Counted from the stretch's first letter, positions 18,396 to 26,738 are shown. The stretch: DNA of 64,000 bases from Altererythrobacter sp. (GCA_016793865.1 JAEULJ010000009.1:62001-126000); one strand, 5' to 3'. Notes: generated by a model from the sequence alone, not told the origin. Made by a program: numbers and translations.

Positions 18396-18409
18396 GTGCG
18401 ATCTCGCAC
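18396..18409. promoter_or_regulatory. 14-bp palindrome upstream of bphO-bphP
   Basis: GTGCGA and TCGCAC are perfect inverted arms separated by TC. The site lies in the only gap (18303-18457) from which the bphO-bphP operon can be transcribed. It is the right size for a dimeric regulator, but I recognise no named consensus, so its function is inferred. Confidence 0.35.
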
Positions 18410-18457
18410 CAAGGGGAATGAGCGCCCACACGGGAGGTTCCCGAATTGCCGAATGTG

Positions 18458-18760
18458 CTATTTCTTCTCGAGCAGCCGGGTGCCCTGCTGGCGGATGGCG
18501 CCAGCGACCATCGGTTCGACGAAGGCGAGCGCGGCCGGAAGATCGACTTCGAACACCACCTGGCGTTCCTCGATCAGGACACGGCCCTGGATGCCTTGGC
18601 CCATTGCCCGCACACCAAGCGTCATGGTGTCCTCGTCGGGCCAGGCGGTTTCAACCTGGGCCATGCCACCGGGGATGAAATTGGCGATCTCGTGACTGCG
18701 CGACGAAAGCCGAAGGCGCACCTCCTCGCGCGGGAGATCGTGAGCAATGGGAACTCGCAT
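18458..18760 (-). CDS. Polyhydroxyalkanoic acid system family protein (PHA_gran_rgn-like)
   Basis: This 100-residue protein matches the small PHA_gran_rgn/TIGR02610-type family: MRVPIAHDLPREEVRLRL, a central WPDEDTMTLGVRAMG, and the GRVLIEERQVVFEVDLP strand. Members are often near polyhydroxyalkanoate genes, but their biochemical role is not established. Here it is the last gene behind telA and the XpaC-like gene, with start and upstream stop overlapping (TGATG). There are no PHA synthase or phasin genes in the window, so the family name should not be read as a function. Cytoplasmic, with no signal peptide. Confidence 0.75.
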   Translation of the reverse strand: MRVPIAHDLPREEVRLRLSSRSHEIANFIPGGMAQVETAWPDEDTMTLGVRAMGQGIQGRVLIEERQVVFEVDLPAALAFVEPMVAGAIRQQGTRLLEKK

Positions 18761-19536
18761 CAGCCGGGACTTCCTTCGCCGCGCCCGAGCTGCGGCGCGG
18801 CATCCGCGGCGCCCCCGAACTTGTAATCGAGAAAGCGGTTCTTGATCGCCAGATCGTCCAGAGAGCCTTGGGCGAGCTGGCGGGTTATCGAATCGATTTC
18901 TCCGCTTATCGTCTTCAGGCTCTGCGTGAGTTGGTCGTCGGGCGTCGATTCGCCGCTTTGTTCCGAACGCATCTGTGCGGGAATGCGGCGATAGCTGTCG
19001 ATCATGCCGGGCAGTTGTTCACCGATCAGGTTTCTGATCTCGCCCGCCTTGGGGTGGTTCGGGTCGACCCCCTCTAGCTGGAGACCAAGCCCGTCGAGCT
19101 GGACGCCGAGCTGATCGACCAGCGTTGCGGCGGGCGGGGGCAAGGCGGGGCGCTGCGCCTCCAGCCACAATTCCGTGCGGCCGACGAGCTGGCGAATATC
19201 GCTTCCACCGCGTGCGATGTCCGCGCGGGTCGGCGTCTTCAAGCTGGGGTATTGCCCCAGTATCGCCACCGCGACGAGAGACCCGATAATCAGGGCGACG
19301 ACGCCCAGGATGCCTATGCCGCCGATGACGGTGCCCAAAATCCCGCTTGCCAGCCAGATCGCGAACACCGCCAGCAGGACGTTACGAAGGCGCTTCTTGA
19401 GATTCGACCTCTTGAGTTGTGCCGAACCCTCGCCGATGGAGCGCACCCGGCGGTGTCGCCCGCCGCCGCGGTTGTCGCGCACGAGGGCGCGACTTTCGGA
19501 CAGGATACGGTCGCTGTCGCGGGTAAGATCGGCCAT
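18760..19536 (-). CDS. Membrane protein of a TelA operon, possibly XpaC-like
   Basis: The 258-residue product has a basic N-terminal segment (residues 1-48, with RGGGRHRRVRS). A hydrophobic hairpin of two membrane segments follows (about 50-93, rich in Gly and Ile). A soluble helical C-terminal region (about 105-245) contains no motif I can name. Two-segment membrane proteins of the XpaC type are typically encoded next to TelA in other bacteria, which supports the label; the sequence similarity itself I cannot test. It starts five bases after the telA stop and runs into the PHA_gran_rgn-like gene, so the three form one operon. Function unknown. Confidence 0.6.
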   Translation of the reverse strand: MADLTRDSDRILSESRALVRDNRGGGRHRRVRSIGEGSAQLKRSNLKKRLRNVLLAVFAIWLASGILGTVIGGIGILGVVALIIGSLVAVAILGQYPSLKTPTRADIARGGSDIRQLVGRTELWLEAQRPALPPPAATLVDQLGVQLDGLGLQLEGVDPNHPKAGEIRNLIGEQLPGMIDSYRRIPAQMRSEQSGESTPDDQLTQSLKTISGEIDSITRQLAQGSLDDLAIKNRFLDYKFGGAADAAPQLGRGEGSPG

Positions 19537-19541
19537 TCGTG

Positions 19542-20771
19542 CTATTCCGCCGTCAGCAGGTTCGATTCATTGACCTGCCGCGAGGCCTGCGCCTGCCCTT
19601 CGGCACGCGCGATATAGCCCTTGGACTTCTCCACCTCGGTGCCGAGAAGTTCCACCGTCTGCTTCATCGAATCGAGGGCCTTGAGCTTGAACTGATCCAC
19701 CTCGTCCATCGTGTCGTAGATGTTCTGGAATGCGCGCTGGAGCGTTTCGAGCGGGATGGTGCTGCTGGCCGCCTGCTGGTGGATCTTGGCGGTCTGTTCG
19801 CGCAGGAGCTTGCCGGTGGAATCGATGATTCCCGCCGTGGTGTCGTTGAGCGCGGTGATCTGGCCCAGGACGAGGCGCTGGTTGGTCATCGCTTCGGCCA
19901 CGGTGACCGCGGTGCGAAGTGCGCTTACGGTGGTGGTACTGGCGCGGTCGACGCCCTTCACCAGCTCGACATTGTTCTTCTTCACCAGATCGAGCGCGAG
20001 ATAGCCCTGCACGCTGACCGCCATCTGCGTCAGCAGGTCCTGCGTGCGCTGGCGGACATAGAACAGCGCGGTTTCGCGCAGCGCCTTGGCCTTGAGAGGG
20101 TCCGTGGCATCGAGCTCGGCGGCCTTGTCCTCGATCTTCTCGTCCAGCGCCTTTGAGATCTGGACCATCTGTTCCAGATTCCCCATCGCATCCCACAGCT
20201 TCTGGCGTTCCACGTCGATGGCGGCATTGTCCATCAGCAGCTCGTCCTTGCCGCTGGCGAGATTGGTGAGAATGCCCTGGATGTGCGTCTGAGCGCTCTG
20301 ATAGCTGCGGAAATAGTTCGTCAGCCGGTTCCCGAACGGGATGATGCCCAGGAACTTGCGCGTGCCCGACAGCTTGCCGCGTTTGCCGGGATCGAGATCC
20401 TCGACCACGCGGCGCAGCTCCGCCAGATTGTTGCCGACGCCGTCGTCCTTGTCCATCGCCCGCACCGGGCGATCGAGGAAGCGGTTGGACATTCCCGCCG
20501 CCTGCGCGATCTCCTTGCGCCCCATATTCGTGAGCTGGTCGACCTTCTTGCCGAATTCGGGCGAGTTGGAATCGGTGGACACCAGCTCTTCGACAAAGGA
20601 ATCGACCTTGGCCTGGAGCTTGCCCTTGACCTCCTCCGACACGGGGACCAGCCCCGCGGCACGTTCCGGGGCGACTTGCGGGACGGGATCCGGGGCGACG
20701 AGGTTGAGCTCCGTCGCGGTGGCGGTACGGGTGGCTGGCGCAGGTGTCGTGGTGGTCGAATTCTCGGTCAT
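19542..20771 (-). CDS. telA: TelA-family protein (toxic anion resistance)
   Basis: The 409-residue soluble, largely alpha-helical product matches the TelA family named after tellurite resistance. Seen are a low-complexity Thr/Ala/Pro N-terminus (1-45), GRKEIAQAAGMSNRFLDRPV, and the family core RKFLGIIPFGNRLTNYF near residue 145. Later come DVERQKLWDAMGNLEQM and TALNDTTAGIIDSTGKLLREQ. The molecular function of TelA is unsettled; roles in tellurite and envelope stress tolerance are reported for the family. It leads a three-gene operon and is divergent from an HWE kinase across 172 bp, where I could not identify a clear promoter for either side. Confidence 0.9.
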   Translation of the reverse strand: MTENSTTTTPAPATRTATATELNLVAPDPVPQVAPERAAGLVPVSEEVKGKLQAKVDSFVEELVSTDSNSPEFGKKVDQLTNMGRKEIAQAAGMSNRFLDRPVRAMDKDDGVGNNLAELRRVVEDLDPGKRGKLSGTRKFLGIIPFGNRLTNYFRSYQSAQTHIQGILTNLASGKDELLMDNAAIDVERQKLWDAMGNLEQMVQISKALDEKIEDKAAELDATDPLKAKALRETALFYVRQRTQDLLTQMAVSVQGYLALDLVKKNNVELVKGVDRASTTTVSALRTAVTVAEAMTNQRLVLGQITALNDTTAGIIDSTGKLLREQTAKIHQQAASSTIPLETLQRAFQNIYDTMDEVDQFKLKALDSMKQTVELLGTEVEKSKGYIARAEGQAQASRQVNESNLLTAE

Positions 20772-20943
20772 GGCAGGCGTCGCTCGCTCCCTCGGGATAT
20801 CCTCTGTATTAGGATTCTAAGACACAATCTTCAAGCGCTCTCCGGCGAGCGGCACGCGCGTAGTTTTGCCTGGTTGACTTAGGTTTATTTCCCCGCGCTG
20901 TCCAAACCGCTAACATCCCGTCCGCAGGAGTGGAATCGGCATT

Positions 20944-21960
20944 ATGGTCTCCAAGAGGGGTGGACGTTTCGCGGGGCGGACGGGGGATGTCCTGGAGGCG
21001 ATCCTGACCTATTCCCGCGACCGGATAAAGCTCCTCAACGCCTGCGGCGAGATCGAGTATCTCAACTCCAGCTCGGAGTATGCGCTCGGGGTGGAGGACA
21101 ACGCCGATGCGATCGGGCGAAAATGGAGCGAGTTCTGGCCGGAGGAATCCCATGACACGCTCGCAGCCGCCCTTCGCGCCGTCTTTTCCGGTGGCAGCGC
21201 GCGGTTCGAAGGGGCCACCACAAACGCGCTCGATGGCGAAGAGCGGTTCTGGGAGGTGGTGGTATCGCCCGTTCGCAGCGAAAGCGGCGAGGTGATGCAG
21301 GCGCTGGCGATCTCCACCGATGTGACCGCACGCCGGAAGGCACTGGCGCGTGGCCGCCGCCGCCTCGCCAAGGCGGAGAGCCAGGTGGAGTTCGCCGCCG
21401 AAGTGGCGCGCGAGCTGCGCCATCGCCTGAAGAACCAGCTTGCGGTAGTGAACGCGGTGACCAAGCTGCTGTCGCGGCACAGCAGCGATGCTCGCGAGCT
21501 GGCGCAAAAGCTGGAAGAAAAGCTGATGGCGCTGGGGCGGGCTCAGGAGCTCCTGGCGGTTCGTCGCGAAGGCCCTTTGACCGCCACTCAAGCGGTGCGC
21601 GAGGTGGTGGCGGCCAGCGGCGCGGGCGAGCGTATCGTCGTGGAGGAGATGCCGGCGGTCGAGCTACCGGAAGAGTCCATCCAGCAGCTCGCCTTGCTGC
21701 TGAGCGAGCTTCAGACCAACGCGCTCAAGCATGGGGCGTTCCGCAGCGAGGCAGGGCGCATCGTTCTGACCGGTTCAGCGACGGACGGCATCCTCAGCCT
21801 GGACTGGATCGAGGACTGCGGTCAGCCAGTTGCCCCCGCAGCCGATGGAAACGGCGGTTTCCAGCTCATCCGCCGGCTGGGATCGGTCCGCGGGTTGCAG
21901 CCGGCGATTTCGTGGCAGCCGAACGGGATCGCGGTTCAGTTCCACATCCGAACGTCATAA
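20944..21960 (+). CDS. PAS-domain sensor kinase, HWE/HisKA_2 type
   Basis: The 338-residue soluble protein has an N-terminal PAS domain (about residues 15-130, with RIKLLNACGEIEYLNSSSE and a PAC-like end ALAISTDVTARRKAL). A kinase core follows, with phosphoacceptor His in ELRHRLKNQLAVV near residue 160, the N-box LLLSELQTNALKHGAF near 260, and DWIEDCGQPV carrying the Trp-x-Glu mark. There is no transmembrane segment, so it senses a cytoplasmic cue. It is an orphan with no receiver gene beside it. Related kinases often feed PhyR of the general stress response (family knowledge; not shown here). The nearest SD-like sequence, GGAG, is rather far from the ATG at 20944. Confidence 0.85.
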   Translation: MVSKRGGRFAGRTGDVLEAILTYSRDRIKLLNACGEIEYLNSSSEYALGVEDNADAIGRKWSEFWPEESHDTLAAALRAVFSGGSARFEGATTNALDGEERFWEVVVSPVRSESGEVMQALAISTDVTARRKALARGRRRLAKAESQVEFAAEVARELRHRLKNQLAVVNAVTKLLSRHSSDARELAQKLEEKLMALGRAQELLAVRREGPLTATQAVREVVAASGAGERIVVEEMPAVELPEESIQQLALLLSELQTNALKHGAFRSEAGRIVLTGSATDGILSLDWIEDCGQPVAPAADGNGGFQLIRRLGSVRGLQPAISWQPNGIAVQFHIRTS

Positions 21961-22035
21961 TAGGATGTCGATCGTGGCTGATGTCAGGCAAATTGGCGCC
22001 GTGTCGCCGCTCGAACGCTGTGTGGCGGGCTCTGT

Positions 22036-23775
22036 TCAGGCGGCTTCCATCAGGCGGATCGGTTCGATCTCTCCGGCGAGGTAAAGCCGCTTCGCCTTCG
22101 CCCGGCTCAACTTGCCGGAGCTGGTGCGGGGCAGGGTGCGCGGCGGCACCAGTTCCACCACGCACGCCATGCCGGTGACAGAGCGCACCTTGTCGGCGAT
22201 CTGGTCGCGCAGCTTCACCCGCTCTTCCGGATCGGACACGCGGCAGTGCACCAGCACGGCGGGCGCTTCCTCGCCGCTCTCGGTCTCGATCGCGAAGGCG
22301 GCGATGTCCCCGTGGTTGAAGCCGGGAAGCTGTTCCACCGCCCACTCGATGTCCTGGGGCCAGTGGTTCTTGCCGTTGATGATGATCATGTCCTTGGCAC
22401 GGCCGACGATGAACAGATAATCGCCCGCCATGTATCCCATGTCGCCGGTGTCCAGCCAGCCATCGACCAGGCAATCGCGGGTCGCCACCTCGTTGCGGAA
22501 ATAGCTGTGCATCACGCTCTTGCCGCGGCACCATACCTTGCCGACCTGATGGTCGCCCTTGACCGCCCCGTTCTCGCCGCGGATTTCGATTTCCATGCCC
22601 GGCAATGCCTTGCCGCAGTTGACGATCGCGCGATACCGCGCCGGCCGGTCGAGGTTGCGCCGCTGGCCCGATAGCCGCTCCTCTTCGACCAGCTCGACCC
22701 GGATGCCTTCGCCGGGCGGCATCACCGTCACCGCCAGCGTGGATTCCGCCAGGCCATAGGAAGGGGTGAAGGCGCTCGCCCGGAAGCCTGCCGGGGCGAA
22801 GGCATTCACGAAGGCCTGCATCACGTCGGGCCGGATCATGTCGGCGCCATTGCCGGCCGTGCGCCAGCGCGACAGGTCGAACCGCTCGTCGACATGGCTC
22901 TGGCTGGAGATCCGGCGTGCGCAGATGTCATAGCCGAAGGTCGGCGAATAGCTGAGCGTGTTTCCGGGGTTGCGGCTGACGAGATCGAGCCAGGCCAGCG
23001 GCCGGCGGGCGAAATGTTCGGTCCGAAGGTAATCGCAGCTCACCTGGTTGGCGATGGGCGAGAGGAAACAGCCGACCAGGCCCATGTCGTGATACCACGG
23101 CAGCCAGCTGACCACGCGGTCGTTATGGCCCAGGTCGACCGCGGTGGCATGGCCGAACAGATTGTGGAGCAGCGCCTCGTGAGTGACCGCCACGCCGGTA
23201 GGAAACCGGGTCGAGCCGCTGGAATACTGGAGGTAGCAGATGTCGTCCGGGCGGGCTTCGGGAAGCTGAGCGGCGGGGGCTTCACGCTCGGAGAAATCCT
23301 CCCAGCTCTCGCCCAGGCACCCTTGCCTTGCCACCGCTGCCTCGGCCAGCTCGGCGATTTCCGCCGGGTAGAGCAGCAGCTTGGGATCGCAGCTCTCGAG
23401 CTGGATGCCCAGCTGCTCGATGTAATTCTCCTTGCCGCCGAAGGTGGTCGGCAGCGGAAGAGGGACTGGCCACGCCCCGGCATAGACACAGGCGCAGAAC
23501 AGCGCCGCGAATTCCGGCCCCGTCTGCGCGACCAGTGCCACCCGGTCGTCCTTGCCGATGCCTGCGGCGACCAGGCGGCGGGCCATTGCCAGCGCGTCCT
23601 CGCGCATCTCGGCGAAGGGATAGGCGCGCTCGAGCGTGCCGCGCATATCGTGGAAGTTAAGCCCCTTCCGGCTCTGCGCCGCGTAGTCGATGGCTTCGGT
23701 CAGGGTGGCGAAATCGGACCGGCGCCGCGGAAGCGGGCAGTCGTTCGGCGTCGGCATCAGGGCGGCGTCGGTCAT
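22036..23775 (-). CDS. Fatty acyl-AMP ligase-like (FAAL) enzyme
   Basis: The 579-residue ANL enzyme resembles FAALs, which adenylate fatty acids for transfer to an acyl carrier protein rather than CoA. Signs are LQYSSGSTRFPTGVAVTH (P-loop, near residue 185) and SWLPWYHDMGLVG, which is typical of FAALs. TPSYGLAEST, DTGDMGYMAGDYLFIVGRAK and the C-terminal catalytic Lys region LPRTSSGKLSRAKAK are also present. The start at ATG 23775 (MTDAALMP) is preferred to an upstream open frame without SD. No acyl carrier protein, polyketide synthase or sphingolipid gene is adjacent, so its acceptor is unknown. It is convergent with the HWE kinase gene and divergent from recX. Confidence 0.82.
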   Translation of the reverse strand: MTDAALMPTPNDCPLPRRRSDFATLTEAIDYAAQSRKGLNFHDMRGTLERAYPFAEMREDALAMARRLVAAGIGKDDRVALVAQTGPEFAALFCACVYAGAWPVPLPLPTTFGGKENYIEQLGIQLESCDPKLLLYPAEIAELAEAAVARQGCLGESWEDFSEREAPAAQLPEARPDDICYLQYSSGSTRFPTGVAVTHEALLHNLFGHATAVDLGHNDRVVSWLPWYHDMGLVGCFLSPIANQVSCDYLRTEHFARRPLAWLDLVSRNPGNTLSYSPTFGYDICARRISSQSHVDERFDLSRWRTAGNGADMIRPDVMQAFVNAFAPAGFRASAFTPSYGLAESTLAVTVMPPGEGIRVELVEEERLSGQRRNLDRPARYRAIVNCGKALPGMEIEIRGENGAVKGDHQVGKVWCRGKSVMHSYFRNEVATRDCLVDGWLDTGDMGYMAGDYLFIVGRAKDMIIINGKNHWPQDIEWAVEQLPGFNHGDIAAFAIETESGEEAPAVLVHCRVSDPEERVKLRDQIADKVRSVTGMACVVELVPPRTLPRTSSGKLSRAKAKRLYLAGEIEPIRLMEAA

Positions 23776-23923
23776 AGGTCTCGTGATAACCCGTCTTGTT
23801 TGCGATGGTTGCAGCGGCTCCCGTTCCCCTGCGCCGCCGCCTACAATGCCGCGAGCCGGCAATCGTTTCTCTTTGATAAAGACTGTGGCGCCAATATGGC
23901 AACAAATTAGACACAAAGCCGCG

Positions 23924-24526
23924 ATGGATCGTCCACAGTCCCCTTCGGGCCGCCGCCCGCGCCGACCGCCGGCACCGCTCGATAGCGCGCGGCTGGAAGA
24001 ACTGGCGCTGGCCTATGTGGGGCGCTTCGCCGTCTCGGCGGGACGGCTGCGGGCCTATTGCCGGCGCAAGCTGCGCGAGCGTGGCCATGCCGGTGCCGAG
24101 GAAGGTATTCCCGCGCCCGATGTCGAGGCGCTGGTCGCCCGTTTCGTGGCCAGCGGCTATGTCGACGATGCGGGCTATGCGCGCGTTCGCGCGAGCGGAT
24201 TGCTGCGGCGCGGCTATGGTGCGCGCCGCGTGGGCGAAGCGCTTCGGGTGGACGGCATCGGGGAGGATCTGCGCGCGGATGTGGCGCCGGGGGAGACCGC
24301 ACGGCGGGAGGCCGCCGCCGCCTGTGCACGCCGCCGCCGCCTCGGCCCGTATGCACGGGCAGATGCGGGAGGCGATGACCCGCGGGACCGCAACAAGCAG
24401 CTTGCGGCCCTGCTTCGTGCCGGGCATGACATCGCCCACGCCCGGCATGTCCTCGCCGCCGCCACTCCCGACGAGCTCGAGGACTGGATCGCCCAGGCGC
24501 GCGAAGAGGAAGGCGAATCCCCATGA
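23924..24526 (+). CDS. recX: RecX-family regulatory protein
   Basis: The 200-residue product has the helical repeats of RecX, a modulator of RecA filaments. Motifs include RLEELALAYVGRFAVSAGRLRAYCRRKLRER (in parts), VEALVARFVASGYVDDAGYARVRAS and GYGARRVGEALRVDGI. The N-terminus is a short basic, Pro-rich tail. recA is not in the window, which is common in alphaproteobacteria. The ATG at 23924 has only a weak SD. The stop overlaps the next start by four bases (ATGA). Confidence 0.85.
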   Translation: MDRPQSPSGRRPRRPPAPLDSARLEELALAYVGRFAVSAGRLRAYCRRKLRERGHAGAEEGIPAPDVEALVARFVASGYVDDAGYARVRASGLLRRGYGARRVGEALRVDGIGEDLRADVAPGETARREAAAACARRRRLGPYARADAGGDDPRDRNKQLAALLRAGHDIAHARHVLAAATPDELEDWIAQAREEEGESP

Positions 24527-25017
24527 AGCGTTTCGCTGCCGCCGGGTTGATCGCGGCATTGGCCGCCTGTTCCCCGCAACCCGCAGCCGAAGCAGCCACG
24601 GCCGCGGCGACCGATACCGCGCAAGGCGAGGGTGCCCGCCATCCGGTATCGGGCCTGGCGGTCGTCCCGCTGACGATCACCACCGCCAAGGGTCGCCATG
24701 CCTTCCGCGTCGAGGTGGCAGCGACCGCCGCCGAGCAGCAGAAAGGCCTGATGTTCCGTACTGAAATGGGGCCCTTCGAAGGCATGATCTTCCCCAATTC
24801 GGTGCCCCAGCAGCGCTCTTTCTGGATGAAGAACACGGTCATTCCGCTGGACATCATCTACATCGGGCCTGACCGCCGCGTGCTGAACATCGTGCGGGGG
24901 GAGCCTTATGATGAGACGTCTCTCCCATCGACAGGCCCGGTGATAAACGTCCTCGAACTGGCGGCCGGGCGCAGCGCCGCGCTGGGGATCAGGCCGGGCG
25001 ATCAGGTGGCATGGTGA
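24523..25017 (+). CDS. DUF192 lipoprotein
   Basis: The 164-residue product has a lipoprotein signal ending in LAAC at Cys16, followed by an Ala/Thr-rich spacer and a DUF192 domain. Recognisable core motifs are TAAEQQKGLMFRTEM, GMIFPN and SFWMKNTVIPLDIIYIG, followed by ALGIRPGDQV at the C-terminus. DUF192 proteins are small beta-rich proteins of unknown biochemical role. The start overlaps the recX stop, and NDUFA12 follows after a 49-bp gap, so the four genes recX-DUF192-NDUFA12-DUF2155 probably form one transcription unit. Confidence 0.88.
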   Translation: MKRFAAAGLIAALAACSPQPAAEAATAAATDTAQGEGARHPVSGLAVVPLTITTAKGRHAFRVEVAATAAEQQKGLMFRTEMGPFEGMIFPNSVPQQRSFWMKNTVIPLDIIYIGPDRRVLNIVRGEPYDETSLPSTGPVINVLELAAGRSAALGIRPGDQVAW

Positions 25018-25066
25018 CGGCATGGCCGCTTTTCCTGCGGCGCGCGATCGGCTAGGCGCGCCGGCC

Positions 25067-25465
25067 ATGAGCATTCTCGCAAAGATATTCACCTGGTGGG
25101 ACGGCGCCACCATCGGCACCCAGTTGTGGAGCTGGCGTAACGGCGAGAAGGTCGGGACCGACGCGCAGGGCAACAGCTATTACCGTTCGACCAGGAAGAC
25201 GGGCGACGGCCGCGAGCGGCGCTGGGTGATCTATGAAGGCGCCAACGATGCCAGCCGGGTGCCTGCCGAATGGCACGGCTGGCTTCACGGCAGCTTCGAA
25301 GGCGTGCCCGAAAGCAACCTTCCCCCCGCGCGCATCTGGGAAACCGGATATTCGCCGAACGCCACCGGAACCGCCGCCGCCTATCGCCCGGCCGGCGCGC
25401 TCGAGCGCGGTGGCCGCCGGGCTGCGGCGACGGGCGACTACGAAGCCTGGTCGCCGGACGCCTGA
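25067..25465 (+). CDS. NADH:ubiquinone oxidoreductase 17.2 kDa-type subunit (NDUFA12)
   Basis: The 132-residue soluble protein is the alphaproteobacterial homologue of the mitochondrial complex I accessory subunit NDUFA12. The family core is obvious: FTWWDGATIGTQLWSW, then VGTDAQGNSYYRS, RRWVIYEG and the AEWHGWLHGSF motif. It sits on the peripheral arm of complex I in relatives. The ATG at 25067 begins the conserved MSILAKIF sequence; the upstream open frame is not conserved-looking. It is encoded away from the nuo operon, as is usual, and is followed after five bases by the DUF2155 gene. Confidence 0.92.
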   Translation: MSILAKIFTWWDGATIGTQLWSWRNGEKVGTDAQGNSYYRSTRKTGDGRERRWVIYEGANDASRVPAEWHGWLHGSFEGVPESNLPPARIWETGYSPNATGTAAAYRPAGALERGGRRAAATGDYEAWSPDA

Positions 25466-25470
25466 GGCCG

Positions 25471-26109
25471 ATGCGCCTGGGTCTGCCCGTCCTCGCGCTG
25501 GCCGTGCTTGGCGCGTGTTCGGAGGCGCCGCCCGCACCCGGGCCGGTCGAGACGGACGTGCCCGCGGAACTGCGCGGCTCCGCCGGCGCCGCTTCCTCCA
25601 TTACCGCCGAATCGGCCATTGGCACCCCGATGAAGGACCGGGTGGCCACCATTGGCGTGCTCAACAAGCGCAACAACATCGCGCAGGATCTGACCATGAA
25701 GCCGGGCGAAACGCGGCGGATCGGCGAGGTGATCGTGGCGCTGAAGTCCTGCGAGCGGACCGCGCCCTGGGAAATGCCTCAGGAAACCGGGGCGTTCGTT
25801 CAGGTCTTCGTGCAGCAGCGCGGCACACGGCGTGAGGGCGAGCAGCCGGGTTTCGCAAAGGTCTTTTCCGGGTGGCTGTTCCGCAACTCCCCCAGCCTCA
25901 ATGTGGTCGAGCATCCGATCTATGATGTTTGGGTCAAGGATTGCGCAATGCGCTTTCCGGGGGAGGAGGCGCCCGCGCCCGGAGAGCGGCCGCCGTCGGC
26001 AGGCACGCCTCGGGCTGCAGCGACTCCGTCACCGTCAGCCAGCGCATCGCCGTCTCCGCCGGCTTCCCCTTCGCCCGCAGTTGCAGCGCCGAACGAAGCG
26101 ACCGACTGA
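25471..26109 (+). CDS. DUF2155 secreted lipoprotein with Pro/Ser-rich tail
   Basis: The 212-residue product starts with a lipoprotein signal (LGAC lipobox, Cys about residue 15). The DUF2155 domain covers about residues 55-165: ATIGVLNKRNNIAQDLTMKPGE, LKSCERTAPWE, VFSGWLFRNSPSLNVVEHP and YDVWVKDC, with two conserved Cys. The last 45 or so residues are a low-complexity Pro/Ala/Ser tail. The final 190 bp overlap the 3' end of aat on the other strand. Function is unknown; NDUFA12-DUF2155 adjacency is common in alphaproteobacteria. Confidence 0.85.
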   Translation: MRLGLPVLALAVLGACSEAPPAPGPVETDVPAELRGSAGAASSITAESAIGTPMKDRVATIGVLNKRNNIAQDLTMKPGETRRIGEVIVALKSCERTAPWEMPQETGAFVQVFVQQRGTRREGEQPGFAKVFSGWLFRNSPSLNVVEHPIYDVWVKDCAMRFPGEEAPAPGERPPSAGTPRAAATPSPSASASPSPPASPSPAVAAPNEATD

Positions 26110-26738
26110 GGAAGGCTGGCGGCGGGCTTTCCGCGCGCTGAGGCGAGCCTGCGACGATAGTCCTGCTGGGGGATTGGCACGGCGCCCAGGGTGGCGAGAT
26201 GGTCGGTCATGAACTGGCAGTCGAGTAGCGCGAAGCCGGCGCGACGCAGCCCTGCCACCAGCCACGCGAGTGCCACCTTGCTGGCGTCGTCGGCTCGGCT
26301 GAACATGCTTTCACCGCAGAACACACGGTCGAAGGCCACGCCGTAGAGGCCGCCGGCAAGTCGCTCCCTGCCGTCTTCATCGGATAGCCAGCATTCGATC
26401 GAATGAGCATGGCCGGCGTGGTGCAACGCCAGATAGCTCGCTTCTATCCGCCGACTGATCCAGCTTTCGGCATAGTCCTCGCGAGGCGCGGCGCAGGCGG
26501 CGATCACGGCGCCGAAATCCGCATCGCAAGTCACGCGGAAGCGATCCCGCCGTACGGTTTTGGCCAGGCTGCGCGAGAGGCGGAAGCCGTCTAGCGGAAT
26601 GATCGCGCGCACTCGCGGTTCCACCCAATAGATCTCGGGATCGTCGCGGTGATCGGCCATGGGGAAGATGCCGCCGCGATAGGCAACCAGCAGCAGTTCG
26701 GGCGGAATGATGTCGGATGGGCGAGCGGGGGCGTGCAT
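25920..26738 (-). CDS. aat: Leucyl/phenylalanyl-tRNA-protein transferase
   Basis: Aat adds Leu or Phe to N-terminal Arg/Lys of proteins, marking them for ClpS/ClpAP decay. The core is clear: IPPELLLVAYRGGIFPMA, YWVEPRVRAIIPLDGF, ESWISRRIEASYLALHHAGHAHSIE (in parts), GGLYGVAFDRVFCGESMFS and LLDCQFMTDHLATLG. The ATG at 26738 (MHAPARP) starts the conserved region. The frame continues about 63 codons beyond the end of the convergent DUF2155 gene, giving a Gly/Ala-rich C-terminal extension and 272 residues in total, against roughly 210-240 in relatives. That extension is written antisense to the DUF2155 tail and may not be functional. Confidence 0.92.
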   Translation of the reverse strand: MHAPARPSDIIPPELLLVAYRGGIFPMADHRDDPEIYWVEPRVRAIIPLDGFRLSRSLAKTVRRDRFRVTCDADFGAVIAACAAPREDYAESWISRRIEASYLALHHAGHAHSIECWLSDEDGRERLAGGLYGVAFDRVFCGESMFSRADDASKVALAWLVAGLRRAGFALLDCQFMTDHLATLGAVPIPQQDYRRRLASARGKPAASLPQSVASFGAATAGEGEAGGDGDALADGDGVAAARGVPADGGRSPGAGASSPGKRIAQSLTQTS

